64,000 bases of DNA from assembly GCF_009764265.1 (NCBI RefSeq), contig NZ_RWIR01000007.1, forward strand, positions 186,001-250,000, written 5' to 3'. The DNA is from Pseudomonas sp. PB101. Its GTDB lineage: Bacteria; Pseudomonadota; Gammaproteobacteria; Pseudomonadales; Pseudomonadaceae. The notes beneath the pieces were generated by a model. The model searched no databases. It had not been told where the DNA came from and was given only the letters and a program-made list of their open reading frames with translations. Shown one piece after another: positions 56,239-64,000 of the stretch. Both the position numbers and the translations under genes were made by a program. The first letter of the stretch is position 1. Each line of letters opens with the position of its first letter.

Positions 56239-56733
56239 TTATTCCTGGTCTTTGTTGAGCTTGTTGAAGTGCTCGTGACCAACTTCAGGGCTGTGGTGCT
56301 TGCCATCGGCCGCACGGCTCTGCTCGGCACCTTTCCACAGACGCTCCAGGTCGTAGAACTGACGGGCGTTGGAGGTCATCATGTGGACGATCACGTCGTC
56401 CATGTCCAGCAGTACCCAGTCGCTGTCGCCCTTGCCTTCTTCACCCAGTGGCTTGATGCCCAGGGCTTTGACGGCTTCGCGAACCTTGTCCAGCATCGCG
56501 CCGATCTGACGGTTGGAGGTACCGGTGGCGATGATCATGTAGTCGGTGATGCTCTGCTTGTCGCGAACATCGATGACCAGCACGTCCTGGGCCTTGACGT
56601 CTTCCAGGGCGGCTACGGCGATCTTGACCAGCTCGTCGCCTTTAGGCGGCTCGGCAGCGAGGACTTTCTCAGGCAGCGGAGCGCTCTTGAACGTGCCTTT
56701 GCGTTTTACTTTGGTTTCGTTGTTGCTCGTCAT
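56239..56733 (-). CDS. rsfS: Ribosomal silencing factor RsfS
   Basis: A 164-residue protein whose core (about 38-145) is the RsfS/Iojap domain: DVLVIDVRDKQSITDYMIIA, TGTSNRQIGAM and GDSDWVLLDMDDVIVHMM. It binds ribosomal protein L14 and blocks subunit joining in starvation. An N-terminal basic extension of about 35 residues and an acidic/histidine-rich tail are longer than in E. coli. ATG 56733 begins the conserved extension. Between nadD and rlmH. Confidence 0.92.
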   Translation of the reverse strand: MTSNNETKVKRKGTFKSAPLPEKVLAAEPPKGDELVKIAVAALEDVKAQDVLVIDVRDKQSITDYMIIATGTSNRQIGAMLDKVREAVKALGIKPLGEEGKGDSDWVLLDMDDVIVHMMTSNARQFYDLERLWKGAEQSRAADGKHHSPEVGHEHFNKLNKDQE

Positions 56734-56805
56734 ATAAAACTCGTTTTGCTCGTATGTTCGGGGCTTCGATACACGTTGTTGCCACGTGCCTTGAAGCACT
56801 CCTAT

Positions 56806-57495
56806 TCAGTTCGACGCACGGTAGAGACCGTGCGCATCGATGTAGGCCAGGACCGCGTCGGGCACCAGGAAACGTACCGACTTACCGCTGGCCAGCAGTT
56901 GACGGATCTGGGTGGCGGATACCGCGAGCGGTGTCTGCCAGACGAATGCAATCTGTCCGCTCGGCCCTTTGAGGGCCAGCGGGTCGCTCACCGAGCGCGC
57001 TGCCAGCAGGTTGCGCAAGGCATCCGGCGGTTCGCTGTCGGCATCCGGGCGTTGCAACACCAGGATATGGCAATGCTGGAGCAACTCTTCCCAGCGGTGC
57101 CAAGTGGGCAGGCCGCAAAAAGCGTCCCAGCCCAAAAGCAGAAAAACCTGGTCATCTGCGGCCAGTTCGGCGCGCATCAGTTCCAGGGTATCAATGGTGT
57201 AGGACGGTTTGTCCCGCTGCAATTCGCGGGCGTCCACCACCAACGGCGCCACACCGGCCACCGCGCACTCGACCATCGCCAAACGGTCTTTGGCCGACAC
57301 CTGCGGCGTATCCCGATGGGGCGGCCTGGCACTGGGTGTCAGTCGCAGCTCATCGAGCGCCAGGGTTTCGGCGACTTCCAGCGCACCGCGCAAATGGCCG
57401 ATGTGCACCGGGTCGAACGTTCCGCCCAGCACGCCAATGCGGCGAGGGGCTGGCTCGCTGACGGTGACCGGGGCTGACGGGTCGAAGTCGCCCAA
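56806..57495 (-). CDS. nadD: Nicotinate-nucleotide adenylyltransferase
   Basis: A 229-residue nucleotidyltransferase that makes deamido-NAD. The HxGH-type motif is [15 protein letters not shown] and the second signature is [20 protein letters not shown]. The TTG at 57495 lies one base beyond the proA stop and gives a 17-residue extension before the conserved [11 protein letters not shown]; a shorter in-frame start is possible. Part of the proA-nadD-rsfS-rlmH operon. Confidence 0.94.
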   Translation of the reverse strand: MGDFDPSAPVTVSEPAPRRIGVLGGTFDPVHIGHLRGALEVAETLALDELRLTPSARPPHRDTPQVSAKDRLAMVECAVAGVAPLVVDARELQRDKPSYTIDTLELMRAELAADDQVFLLLGWDAFCGLPTWHRWEELLQHCHILVLQRPDADSEPPDALRNLLAARSVSDPLALKGPSGQIAFVWQTPLAVSATQIRQLLASGKSVRFLVPDAVLAYIDAHGLYRASN

Positions 57496-57496
57496 G

Positions 57497-58768
57497 TCAG
57501 ACCGACTCCTGTCCGCGCAACTGCCCGTCGCCGACCACGATGTACTTCTCGCAGGTCAGTCCTTCGAGACCCACCGGGCCGCGGGCGTGCAGCTTATCAG
57601 TAGAAATGCCGATCTCGGCACCCAATCCGTATTCGAAGCCATCGGCGAAGCACGTCGGGGTATTGATCATCACCGACGAGGAGTCGACTTCAGCCACGAA
57701 ACGCCGGGTGTCGCCCTGATGTTCGCTGACAATCGAATCGGTGTGATGGGAACCGTAGTGATTGATGTGCTCGATGGCCTGGTCCAGTCCGTCGACCACA
57801 CGGATCGACAAAATCGCCGCCAGGTACTCGGTGCTCCAGTCTTCTTCAGTCGCGACCAGCGCATCGATGATTGCCCGGGTGCGCTCGCAGCCACGCAGTT
57901 CGACGCCTTTTTCGCGGAACTGGGCCGCCATCTCCGGCAGGAAATCCTTGGCAATGGTTTGATCGACCAGCAGCGTTTCCATCGCGCCGCAGATGCCATA
58001 GCGGTAAGTCTTGGCGTTGAACGCAATGCGCTGGGCTTTCGCCAGGTCGGCGTGTTCGCTCACGTAAACGTGGCAAATACCGTCCAGGTGCTTGATCACC
58101 GGCACTCGCGCATCACGGCTGACGCGCTCGATCAGGCCACGGCCGCCACGGGGCACGATGACATCGACGTATTCAGGCATGGTGATCAGCGCACCGACGG
58201 CAGCGCGATCCGTGGTTTCGACCACTTGCACCACCGCGGCCGGCAGATCGGCCTCGGCCAGGCCGCGCTGAATGCAGGCGGCGATGGCGCGATTGGAATG
58301 AATCGCTTCGGAACCGCCACGCAGGATGGTCGCGTTACCGGACTTCAGGCACAGGCTCGCTGCATCAATGGTCACGTTCGGCCGCGACTCGTAGATGATT
58401 CCGATCACGCCCAATGGCACGCGCATCTTGCCGACCTGAATACCGGACGGACGGAAGCTCATGTCGCGGATCGCGCCGACCGGGTCCGGCAGCGCTGCTA
58501 CCTGACGCAGGCCGACGATCATGCCGTCGATACGCGCCGGCGTCAGCGCCAGCCGTTCAAGCAGGGCCGGCTCAAGACCATTGGCACGACCGGCGGCCAA
58601 ATCCAGCTCATTGGCCGCTGTCAGCTCGACACGGGCAGCGTCCAGCGCATTGGCGGCGGCCTGCAGGGCGCGGTTTTTCTGCGCGGTACTGGCACGGCCG
58701 ATCACGCGGGAAGCTTCGCGGGCAGCGCGACCCAGGCGGGTCATGTAGTCAAGAACGGACTCAGTCAT
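57497..58768 (-). CDS. proA: Gamma-glutamyl phosphate reductase
   Basis: A 423-residue aldehyde-dehydrogenase-fold enzyme of proline synthesis that reduces glutamyl 5-phosphate with NADPH. The catalytic cysteine lies in [10 protein letters not shown]; other marks are [27 protein letters not shown] and [15 protein letters not shown]. First gene of the leftward operon. Confidence 0.96.
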   Translation of the reverse strand: MTESVLDYMTRLGRAAREASRVIGRASTAQKNRALQAAANALDAARVELTAANELDLAAGRANGLEPALLERLALTPARIDGMIVGLRQVAALPDPVGAIRDMSFRPSGIQVGKMRVPLGVIGIIYESRPNVTIDAASLCLKSGNATILRGGSEAIHSNRAIAACIQRGLAEADLPAAVVQVVETTDRAAVGALITMPEYVDVIVPRGGRGLIERVSRDARVPVIKHLDGICHVYVSEHADLAKAQRIAFNAKTYRYGICGAMETLLVDQTIAKDFLPEMAAQFREKGVELRGCERTRAIIDALVATEEDWSTEYLAAILSIRVVDGLDQAIEHINHYGSHHTDSIVSEHQGDTRRFVAEVDSSSVMINTPTCFADGFEYGLGAEIGISTDKLHARGPVGLEGLTCEKYIVVGDGQLRGQESV

Positions 58769-58957
58769 GGTCTGGAGTGGTCTTTGATTAGGTCTTGGTA
58801 AAGAGTAAAGCGGCAGATTATAGCTGTCGCGTCCCGGGACTAACAGCGGTGACGGGCGGATGGTCGAAATGGAGGGGTATTTGCCGATGTTCAGCCGGGA
58901 TTAAGCTGCAAATTGTTATCATCACGACTCAATCAGCCCTGATAAACGCCGATCATC

Positions 58958-59656
58958 ATGTCCAACCTGACTGTTCGAGCGTCCGCCATGAGCCTGCCCA
59001 CGGGCCTCCCGGATGCGTTTTTCGACCGTGACGCCCAAGTTCTGGCCCGGGATTTACTCGGCAAAGTCATTCGCCATCGCGTCGGCGACCTGTGGCTCAG
59101 CGCGCGGATCATCGAGACCGAAGCCTATTACTGCGCGGAAAAAGGCAGCCACGCGTCCCTCGGCTACACGGAAAAGCGTAAGGCTTTATTTCTGGATGGT
59201 GGCCACATCTATATGTACTACGCCCGCGGCGGAGATTCGCTGAACTTCAGCGCCCAAGGGCCCGGTAACGCCGTGCTGATCAAGTCCGCCTACCCGTGGA
59301 TCGATGAGTTGAGCGGGCCGGCCAGCCTGGCGCAGATGCTGTTGAACAATCCCGACGCCCAAGGCCACCCTCGCCCGTCCCAAAAGCTGTGCGCCGGGCA
59401 AACCCTGCTGTGCAAGGCGCTGGGCCTGAAAGTGCCGGTGTGGGACGCCAAACGCTTCGATCATGAAGTGCTGCTGGTAGAGCACGTCGGCCAGATACCC
59501 GCGCACATCATCCAGACTACCCGTCTGGGCATCCCCCACGGGCGCGATGAGCAGCTGATGTACCGCTTCGTCGACGGCGCCTACGCTGCTCACTGCACGC
59601 GCAACCCCTTGCGTCGCGGGCAAGTCGAAGGTCGCGATTATTTTTTGTTGTCCTGA
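58958..59656 (+). CDS. mpg: DNA-3-methyladenine glycosylase (AAG/MPG type)
   Basis: A 232-residue base-excision glycosylase of the mammalian AAG fold, removing alkylated purines. The base-flipping and catalytic region is IIETEAYYCAEKGSHASLGY, with MYYARGGDSLNFSAQGPGNA and the C-terminal DGAYAAHCTRNPLRRGQV. Divergent from proA. ATG 58958 is the longest start; ATG 58988 is also possible. A REPIN follows. Confidence 0.9.
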   Translation: MSNLTVRASAMSLPTGLPDAFFDRDAQVLARDLLGKVIRHRVGDLWLSARIIETEAYYCAEKGSHASLGYTEKRKALFLDGGHIYMYYARGGDSLNFSAQGPGNAVLIKSAYPWIDELSGPASLAQMLLNNPDAQGHPRPSQKLCAGQTLLCKALGLKVPVWDAKRFDHEVLLVEHVGQIPAHIIQTTRLGIPHGRDEQLMYRFVDGAYAAHCTRNPLRRGQVEGRDYFLLS

Positions 59657-59690
59657 AATTGACCCAGACTTGATGCAAACAGAAATTCCC

Positions 59691-59779
59691 TGCGGGAGCG
59701 GGCTTGCCCGCGAAGGCGGAGTATCAGGCGACGTCAAAATCGACTGAAAGACCTTTTCGCGGGCAAGCCCGCTCCCACA
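59691..59779. repeat. REPIN
   Basis: TGCGGGAGCGGGCTTGCCCG (from 59691) and its inverse ending near 59779, between the glycosylase and the DedA-PAP2 gene. Confidence 0.9.
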
Positions 59780-59849
59780 AGGGTCAGTGGCGCATTCAAA
59801 ATTGCACTTATCCCCTGGAAGCAATTGAACATTAGATGGAGTGGTTTTT

Positions 59850-61166
59850 ATGGGCCCATGGCTCGATAGCGTGACCGGGTGGTTGACGGTCAACCCGCAA
59901 TGGCTGGCGGCGGCAATATTTCTGGTGGCCTTTGTCGAATGCCTGGCGATTGCCGGGCTGATCGTCCCCGGCACGATTTTGCTGTTTACCGTTTCCGTGC
60001 TGGCCGGCAGCGGTGCGTTGCCATTGAGTGAAACCTTGCTGCTGGGATTTCTCGCTGGCGTGTTGGGCGACGTGGTTTCGTACTTCCTTGGACGCCACTT
60101 TCATCAGAATATCCGGCGTCTGCCCGGTTTGCGCCATCACCCGGAATGGATTGCCGGGGCCGAGGCCTACTTCCAGCGCTATGGCATCGCCAGCCTGCTG
60201 GTCGGCCGTTTTATCGGACCACTGCGGCCAATGCTGCCGATGGTCGCGGGCATGTGCGATATGCCCTTTCCACGCTTCATCGCCGTCAGTCTGCTGGCCG
60301 GTGCGGGTTGGTCGGTGGCTTATCTGCTGCCAGGCTGGGCTACCGGCGCGGCGATTCGATTGCCGCTGCCCGAAGGTTTCTGGCTTCAGGCAGGTATCGT
60401 TGCCGGCAGCATTGCCGTGATGGTCGGGTTGAGCGCCACCAGCAGCCTGCGCCAGCATCGTCGGGCCACATCAATAATCGCCGGCATGAGCTTTCTCCTT
60501 CTGGCAGGGCTGTTCATCGGCTACCCATACCTGAACGCCCTCGATCAAGGTTTGATGACCTTGGTGCAGGAACATCGCAGCCCGATGCTCGATGAGGTGG
60601 CGGTAGTCTTCACGCTGATCGGCGAATTCCGCAACATGCTGTTATTCAGCGCGCTACTGACCGGCCTGCTTTTGTTGATGCGTCAATGGCGCCCGGCGAT
60701 TTTCGCCGCAAGCACCCTGCTCTGCACCGCATTGGCGAACACCGCGACCAAACAGTTCTTTGCCCGCGTGCGCCCCGAAGTGCTGAGCGATCCGCTGACC
60801 AGCTACAGCATGCCCAGCGGCCATGCGTCGGGCTCTTTTGCGCTGTTCCTGACCCTCGCCGTACTGGCGGGCCGCGGACAGCCGCCGCGGATGCGCCTGA
60901 CTTGGTTATTGGTGGGCTGCCTGCCAGCAATGGCTATCTCCCTGTCGCGGGTATATCTCGGCGCGCATTGGCCGAGCGATGTCATGGCCGGCGCGATGCT
61001 GGCGGCATGTGTCTGTGCGGCCAGTCTGTGGTTGATCCAGCACAAGGAACCGCTCAACGCCTTGCCACCCAAGGTCTGGTGGCTGGTATTGCCGGCGTTG
61101 GCGGCCTTGTTCGGCTTCTTCGTGTTACGGCATTTGCCGCATACGATGTTGCGGTATGCCTATTAA
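59850..61166 (+). CDS. DedA-PAP2 fusion membrane protein
   Basis: A 438-residue polytopic protein. Residues about 1-200 form a DedA/SNARE-associated domain (FLAGVLGDVVSYFLGR, GRFIGPLRPMLPMVAGMCDM), a lipid-flippase-type family. Residues about 215-410 form a PAP2 phosphatase domain with all three motifs: KQFFARVRP, MPSGHASG and SRVYLGAHWPSD. The fusion suggests dephosphorylation and movement of a lipid phosphate such as undecaprenyl or phosphatidic species. ATG 59850 follows GGAGTGG. A strong terminator lies 32 bases beyond the stop. Confidence 0.88.
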   Translation: MGPWLDSVTGWLTVNPQWLAAAIFLVAFVECLAIAGLIVPGTILLFTVSVLAGSGALPLSETLLLGFLAGVLGDVVSYFLGRHFHQNIRRLPGLRHHPEWIAGAEAYFQRYGIASLLVGRFIGPLRPMLPMVAGMCDMPFPRFIAVSLLAGAGWSVAYLLPGWATGAAIRLPLPEGFWLQAGIVAGSIAVMVGLSATSSLRQHRRATSIIAGMSFLLLAGLFIGYPYLNALDQGLMTLVQEHRSPMLDEVAVVFTLIGEFRNMLLFSALLTGLLLLMRQWRPAIFAASTLLCTALANTATKQFFARVRPEVLSDPLTSYSMPSGHASGSFALFLTLAVLAGRGQPPRMRLTWLLVGCLPAMAISLSRVYLGAHWPSDVMAGAMLAACVCAASLWLIQHKEPLNALPPKVWWLVLPALAALFGFFVLRHLPHTMLRYAY

Positions 61167-61197
61167 AAGAGTTTCTGCGCCAACCTCAAATCGCCAA

Positions 61198-61234
61198 AAA
61201 AATAATCCCGCTCGAACCGACCGGGATTATTTTT
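61198..61234. terminator. Strong bidirectional terminator
   Basis: AAAAATAATCCCG (61198-61210) and CGGGATTATTTTT (61222-61234) form a perfect 13-base stem with A- and T-runs on both sides. It ends the DedA-PAP2 transcript rightward and could end the leftward islet genes. Confidence 0.85.
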
Positions 61235-61293
61235 ACAAGCAGTACCTTATCTTCAATATGGACAACAGACCACGAACGCAAAACAACCAGTGA

Positions 61294-61458
61294 TTATTTT
61301 AAATCCGGGAGATTGTCACGAACTTCGGCACTGCGCTCGGCTGGATTGCGCACAAGCAACTCATAGGCCTTACAGATACTGCCAAAAGCTGCGAACTTTA
61401 AAAGAATACCCGACAAACAACTTTTGGACGATTCACCCAACGACGTAAGTTCAATCAA
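61294..61458 (-). CDS. Possible small protein, 54 residues
   Basis: A TTG-started frame beginning MIELTSLGESSKSCLSGILL and ending KAYELLVRNPAERSAEVRDN plus LPDLK. The C-terminal half looks protein-like, but there is no ATG and no clear ribosome site, so it may be a decayed gene. It lies between a bidirectional terminator and the unknown gene at 61508, in the same orientation. No family recognised. Confidence 0.3.
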   Translation of the reverse strand: MIELTSLGESSKSCLSGILLKFAAFGSICKAYELLVRNPAERSAEVRDNLPDLK

Positions 61459-61507
61459 GAGCCGCCATTACATCAATCAACAGCGCATGCCGACAATGTA
61501 TTAAGCC

Positions 61508-61876
61508 TTAGCCACCGAACGGGAAATCTGGTAAATCCGAGTCTTCAACACCACGATATTTTACAATGGCCGTATCGGCTTGCTTCGCAACCTGGCCAGC
61601 GACGACGACATAATCTTCAAACTTCCAACGAACTTCCGTAGAAAACTTGATCATCGCCTCTCCCGCATAATCATCCCAGAGCCGCTGCTCAAAGTTGTCG
61701 CGACCGCCATTCAAACCCGAGCGTCGCACCAGGATCAATGCATTCGCCGCATTCAACGCCGAGTCTGCCGCGAACTCTACTTCATTCTGCGGGGCATTTG
61801 GGAACACATACCGAACCATGATCCGGGAAAAACAAAAGTCCCACAACGTACGCTCACCGCCACTTAAATACTTCAT
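61508..61876 (-). CDS. Hypothetical protein, 122 residues
   Basis: No known family. The N-terminal half is hydrophobic to aromatic (LWDFCFSRIMVRYVFPNAPQ, ALNAANALILVRRSG) and the rest acidic, ending DSDLPDFPFGG. AAGGGA stands seven bases before ATG 61876, a good ribosome site. It is AT-richer than the flanking core genes, suggesting later arrival. Small size and isolation leave a phage-related, immunity or toxin-partner role all open; none is supported by a motif. Confidence 0.6.
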   Translation of the reverse strand: MKYLSGGERTLWDFCFSRIMVRYVFPNAPQNEVEFAADSALNAANALILVRRSGLNGGRDNFEQRLWDDYAGEAMIKFSTEVRWKFEDYVVVAGQVAKQADTAIVKYRGVEDSDLPDFPFGG

Positions 61877-62037
61877 AAATAATCCCTTATATATGCAATA
61901 CCTGCCTCATGCAGGCGGAGCAAATATAACCACCTACATTTGACCATTCAATGCACACCACCCCATCGACTTATTAAAAATCAATACAAAGGCCAATCAG
62001 AAAGACTGAGCATTCGAAAAACGACTCATCCATCCAT

Positions 62038-62069
62038 AAAAAAACCCGATCAATCGATCGGGTTTTTTT
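62038..62069. terminator. Strong perfect terminator
   Basis: AAAAAAACCCGATC-aatc-GATCGGGTTTTTTT: a perfect 14-base stem, bidirectional in form. It lies ten bases beyond the stop of the small gene at 62080-62244. The stretch 61,877-62,037 shows no gene. Confidence 0.88.
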
Positions 62070-62079
62070 AAACTAAAAT

Positions 62080-62244
62080 TTAGTTAGCCCACTGACGTTT
62101 ACGCTGCTCAAGAATCAACGCATCGGCCAACTGACCTGCAATTTCAGCGGTATCTGCGAAGGGCTGGCCGTAACTGGTATGCTTGAGCAAATAGCCAACG
62201 ACGGCTGCTTCCCAAATAGAGCGTTCGTGTTCGTAAATGGTCAT
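62080..62244 (-). CDS. Hypothetical protein, 54 residues
   Basis: Begins MTIYEHERSIWEAAVVGYLL, continues with FADTAEIAGQLADALILEQR and ends KRQWAN: predicted as two helices, acidic then basic. AAAGGA lies about eight bases before ATG 62244 and a strong terminator directly follows, which together make a real monocistronic gene likely. No family assigned. Confidence 0.65.
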   Translation of the reverse strand: MTIYEHERSIWEAAVVGYLLKHTSYGQPFADTAEIAGQLADALILEQRKRQWAN

Positions 62245-62361
62245 GACGTTAAATCCTTTTAGTAAATCAAGTCGCCCGCTTCTTACGGGCAGCCACAACC
62301 TAGATCCACCTGCGCCGTTAAGCAATACAGGCAAACCAGCACAATATTTTCCAAATGCTGC

Positions 62362-62952
62362 TCAGGCGAACAACTCGCCCTGCAACTCATCCAGCAACGC
62401 CTGAATCGCATCCAGTCGTTGCTGCGGATCATCGAGTTGCAGCAGGTCGATCTTGTCCAGTTCGGCGAAAGGCAGCAGGTAAGCCAACTGGTTGGCCAGC
62501 GACTGTTGCCCGGTCGCTTCAGTGCCCATGTTCAATGCTTCGACCATCGGATGTTCTGCCAGGGCCCTGAGCAATGCCACCAGGTCGGCGTCCTCATCCT
62601 GCAATGGCTGCTCCGGATCGTCTTCCAGCCACTCGACTTCGGCGACAGTCAACTGATCGCGCTGGATTTCCGTACGTAATACATGGAAACGCCGCCCACC
62701 CTGAACCCGAATTCCCAGCAGTCCGTTGTCCTGTTGCTTGAAATCGGTAATCAGCGCTTCACAGCCCACCAGTGCGTAGCCGGCCGGGGCGATCCCGACT
62801 TCTTCGCCGTCGAGAATGCACACGACGCCGAAACCGCCGCCCTGTTTCATGCAGCGCCCGATCATGTCCAGATAGCGCGCTTCGAAAATCTGCAGGTCGA
62901 GGATGCAGCCTGGAAACAGCACTGTGTTCAACGGAAAAAGCGGCAGACTCAT
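62362..62952 (-). CDS. LON substrate-binding-domain protein
   Basis: A 196-residue protein that is only the N-terminal domain of Lon-type proteases, without ATPase or peptidase parts. It starts MSLPLFPLNTVLFPGCILDL, the standard beginning of the domain, with LQIFEARYLDMI, and has a helical C-terminal half. ATG 62952 was chosen over ATG 62958 because AAGGA is seven bases before it. It follows lrgB by ten bases, so it is in the lrgA-lrgB operon. It may bind misfolded proteins; the role is not established. Confidence 0.88.
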   Translation of the reverse strand: MSLPLFPLNTVLFPGCILDLQIFEARYLDMIGRCMKQGGGFGVVCILDGEEVGIAPAGYALVGCEALITDFKQQDNGLLGIRVQGGRRFHVLRTEIQRDQLTVAEVEWLEDDPEQPLQDEDADLVALLRALAEHPMVEALNMGTEATGQQSLANQLAYLLPFAELDKIDLLQLDDPQQRLDAIQALLDELQGELFA

Positions 62953-62962
62953 AGACATTTCC

Positions 62963-63679
62963 TTACACCACCATCGACACCGCCAGCGGCAGGAAAACCG
63001 CCGTGGCCACACCCATCAGGCTCATCGCCAGCGCCGCGAAGGCGCCACACTCTTCACTTTCCTGCATCGCCACCGCCGTGCCGACCGCGTGGGCCGTCAT
63101 GCCCAGTGCCATGCCCCTGGCTTCCGGGCTGTGCACGCCCAGCCGGGTCAACAGGGCCGGACCGAAGATCGCTCCGATCACACCCGTAATCAAGACGAAC
63201 ACCGCCGCCAGCGCTGCGACCCCACCGATCTGTTCAGCCACCAGCATCGCAATCGGCGACGTCACCGACTTCGGTGCCATGGTCATCAGGATCATGTGCT
63301 CGGCACCGAACGACCAGCCCAGCAACACGCCCATCCCCGTGGCCACCACCCCGCCTATCACCAGCGTAGTAAATATCGGCCAGAACAACTGCCGAATCCG
63401 TCGCAGGTTGAGATAAAGCGGCACCGCCAGGGCGACAGTGGCCGGCCCGAGCAGGATGCTGAGAATCTCGGTGCTCTTGCGGTACTCGGCGTAAGTCAGA
63501 CCGCAACCCACCAGCACGCCGATCACCAGCAACATGGAGACCAGCACCGGTTGCAAAAAGATCCAGCGGGTTTTCTCGAACGCTGCCAGAACAAGCTGAT
63601 AAGCGCCGAGGGTGATACCGATGCCGAACAACGGATGGTGAATCACCGACGTCCAGGCGCCGTGCCAGTCGAAGATCAT
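62963..63679 (-). CDS. LrgB/CidB family membrane protein
   Basis: A 238-residue polytopic protein with about seven hydrophobic helices and family motifs ILLGPATVALAVPLY, APKSVTSPIAM and GMTAHAVGTAVAMQ. The LrgA/LrgB pair resembles holin-antiholin partners that influence murein hydrolase activity and, in plants and some bacteria, carboxylate transport. Its ATG overlaps the lrgA stop (ATGA). Confidence 0.92.
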   Translation of the reverse strand: MIFDWHGAWTSVIHHPLFGIGITLGAYQLVLAAFEKTRWIFLQPVLVSMLLVIGVLVGCGLTYAEYRKSTEILSILLGPATVALAVPLYLNLRRIRQLFWPIFTTLVIGGVVATGMGVLLGWSFGAEHMILMTMAPKSVTSPIAMLVAEQIGGVAALAAVFVLITGVIGAIFGPALLTRLGVHSPEARGMALGMTAHAVGTAVAMQESEECGAFAALAMSLMGVATAVFLPLAVSMVV

Positions 63680-64000
63680 TGGATGTCCTCGGAGTGAGCG
63701 TGACGCTTGACCATACGCTGCATCAACACCCCGGCGAAGGCCATCGAAAGCAGCAGCGACAACACCAGCGCGCCGACAATGGCCCAGAAATCCGCCGCGA
63801 TGTCTGCGGCGTAGACCATCACGCCCACGGCCGGCGGCACCAGCAATAGCGGCAGGTAACGAAGCAGGCTGCCGGCCGCCAGGTTCAGCGGCTCGCCGAC
63901 CTGCCCGCGGCAGATGAGGTAGATCAGCAATAGCAGCAACCCCACAATCGGCCCCGGCAGCACCGGCAAGAACAAATGATTGATTGCAGTGCCGAGCAAT
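63676..64000 (-). CDS. LrgA/CidA family protein (partial)
   Basis: About 108 residues, missing a short N-terminus cut by the right edge. Four hydrophobic helices with LPVLPGPIVGLLLLLIYLI and LLRYLPLLLVPPAVGVMVYA, the CidA/LrgA pattern, and a short basic C-terminus. First visible gene of the lrgA-lrgB-LON-domain operon. Confidence 0.9.
   Translation of the reverse strand, partial: LLGTAINHLFLPVLPGPIVGLLLLLIYLICRGQVGEPLNLAAGSLLRYLPLLLVPPAVGVMVYAADIAADFWAIVGALVLSLLLSMAFAGVLMQRMVKRHAHSEDIQ

Overview
The window is a piece of a Pseudomonas chromosome, most likely of the P. fluorescens group. The order leuS-lptE-holA-arfA-sltB3, lipA-lipB-ybeD-dacA-rlpA-mltB-rodA-mrdA-rlmH-rsfS-nadD-proA is the conserved pseudomonad layout. 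GC-rich coding DNA and many GTGGGAGC-type REP/REPIN repeats fit the same group. No rRNA, tRNA or CRISPR array was seen.

Positions 1 to about 17,672 are accessory DNA, more AT-rich than the rest. The first part (1-11,396) is a catabolic cluster. A GST-like protein, a flavin monooxygenase and a Rieske oxygenase run leftward. A matching ferredoxin-type reductase, a cupin, a fumarylacetoacetase-family hydrolase, a vicinal-oxygen-chelate dioxygenase, an NTF2-like protein and E1 plus E2 subunits of a pyruvate-type dehydrogenase run rightward. The set reads as an unassigned aromatic or phenolic ring-opening route ending in a 2-oxo acid that its own E1/E2 pair would turn into an acyl-CoA. A broken IS21-family remnant separates it from the second part.

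Positions 12,673-16,999 hold a complete type II CBASS anti-phage operon read leftward: patatin-like phospholipase (CapV), DncV-like cyclic dinucleotide synthase, E2-E1 fusion (Cap2) and JAMM protease (Cap3). The synthase ends in Gly, as Cap2 conjugation would need. Related AT-rich repeats lie on both sides of the operon, pointing inward, and the right one starts exactly where hrpB is broken off, so the operon may be the cargo of a small mobile unit. Its upstream DNA carries a cluster of DnaA-box-like sequences.

From about 17,673 to the right edge the sequence is core genome: fieF, an Lrp-type regulator, rluE, amn, an AidB-type flavoprotein, a hybrid histidine kinase, thiD-thiE-hemL, miaB, phoH-ybeY-corC-lnt, leuS-lptE-holA, arfA, cell-wall enzymes, lipoate genes, the elongation-machinery cluster, nadD, proA, a 3-methyladenine glycosylase, a DedA-PAP2 fusion and an lrgA-lrgB-LON-domain operon. 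A small AT-rich islet of unknown short genes lies at 61,190-62,340. Both window edges cut genes.
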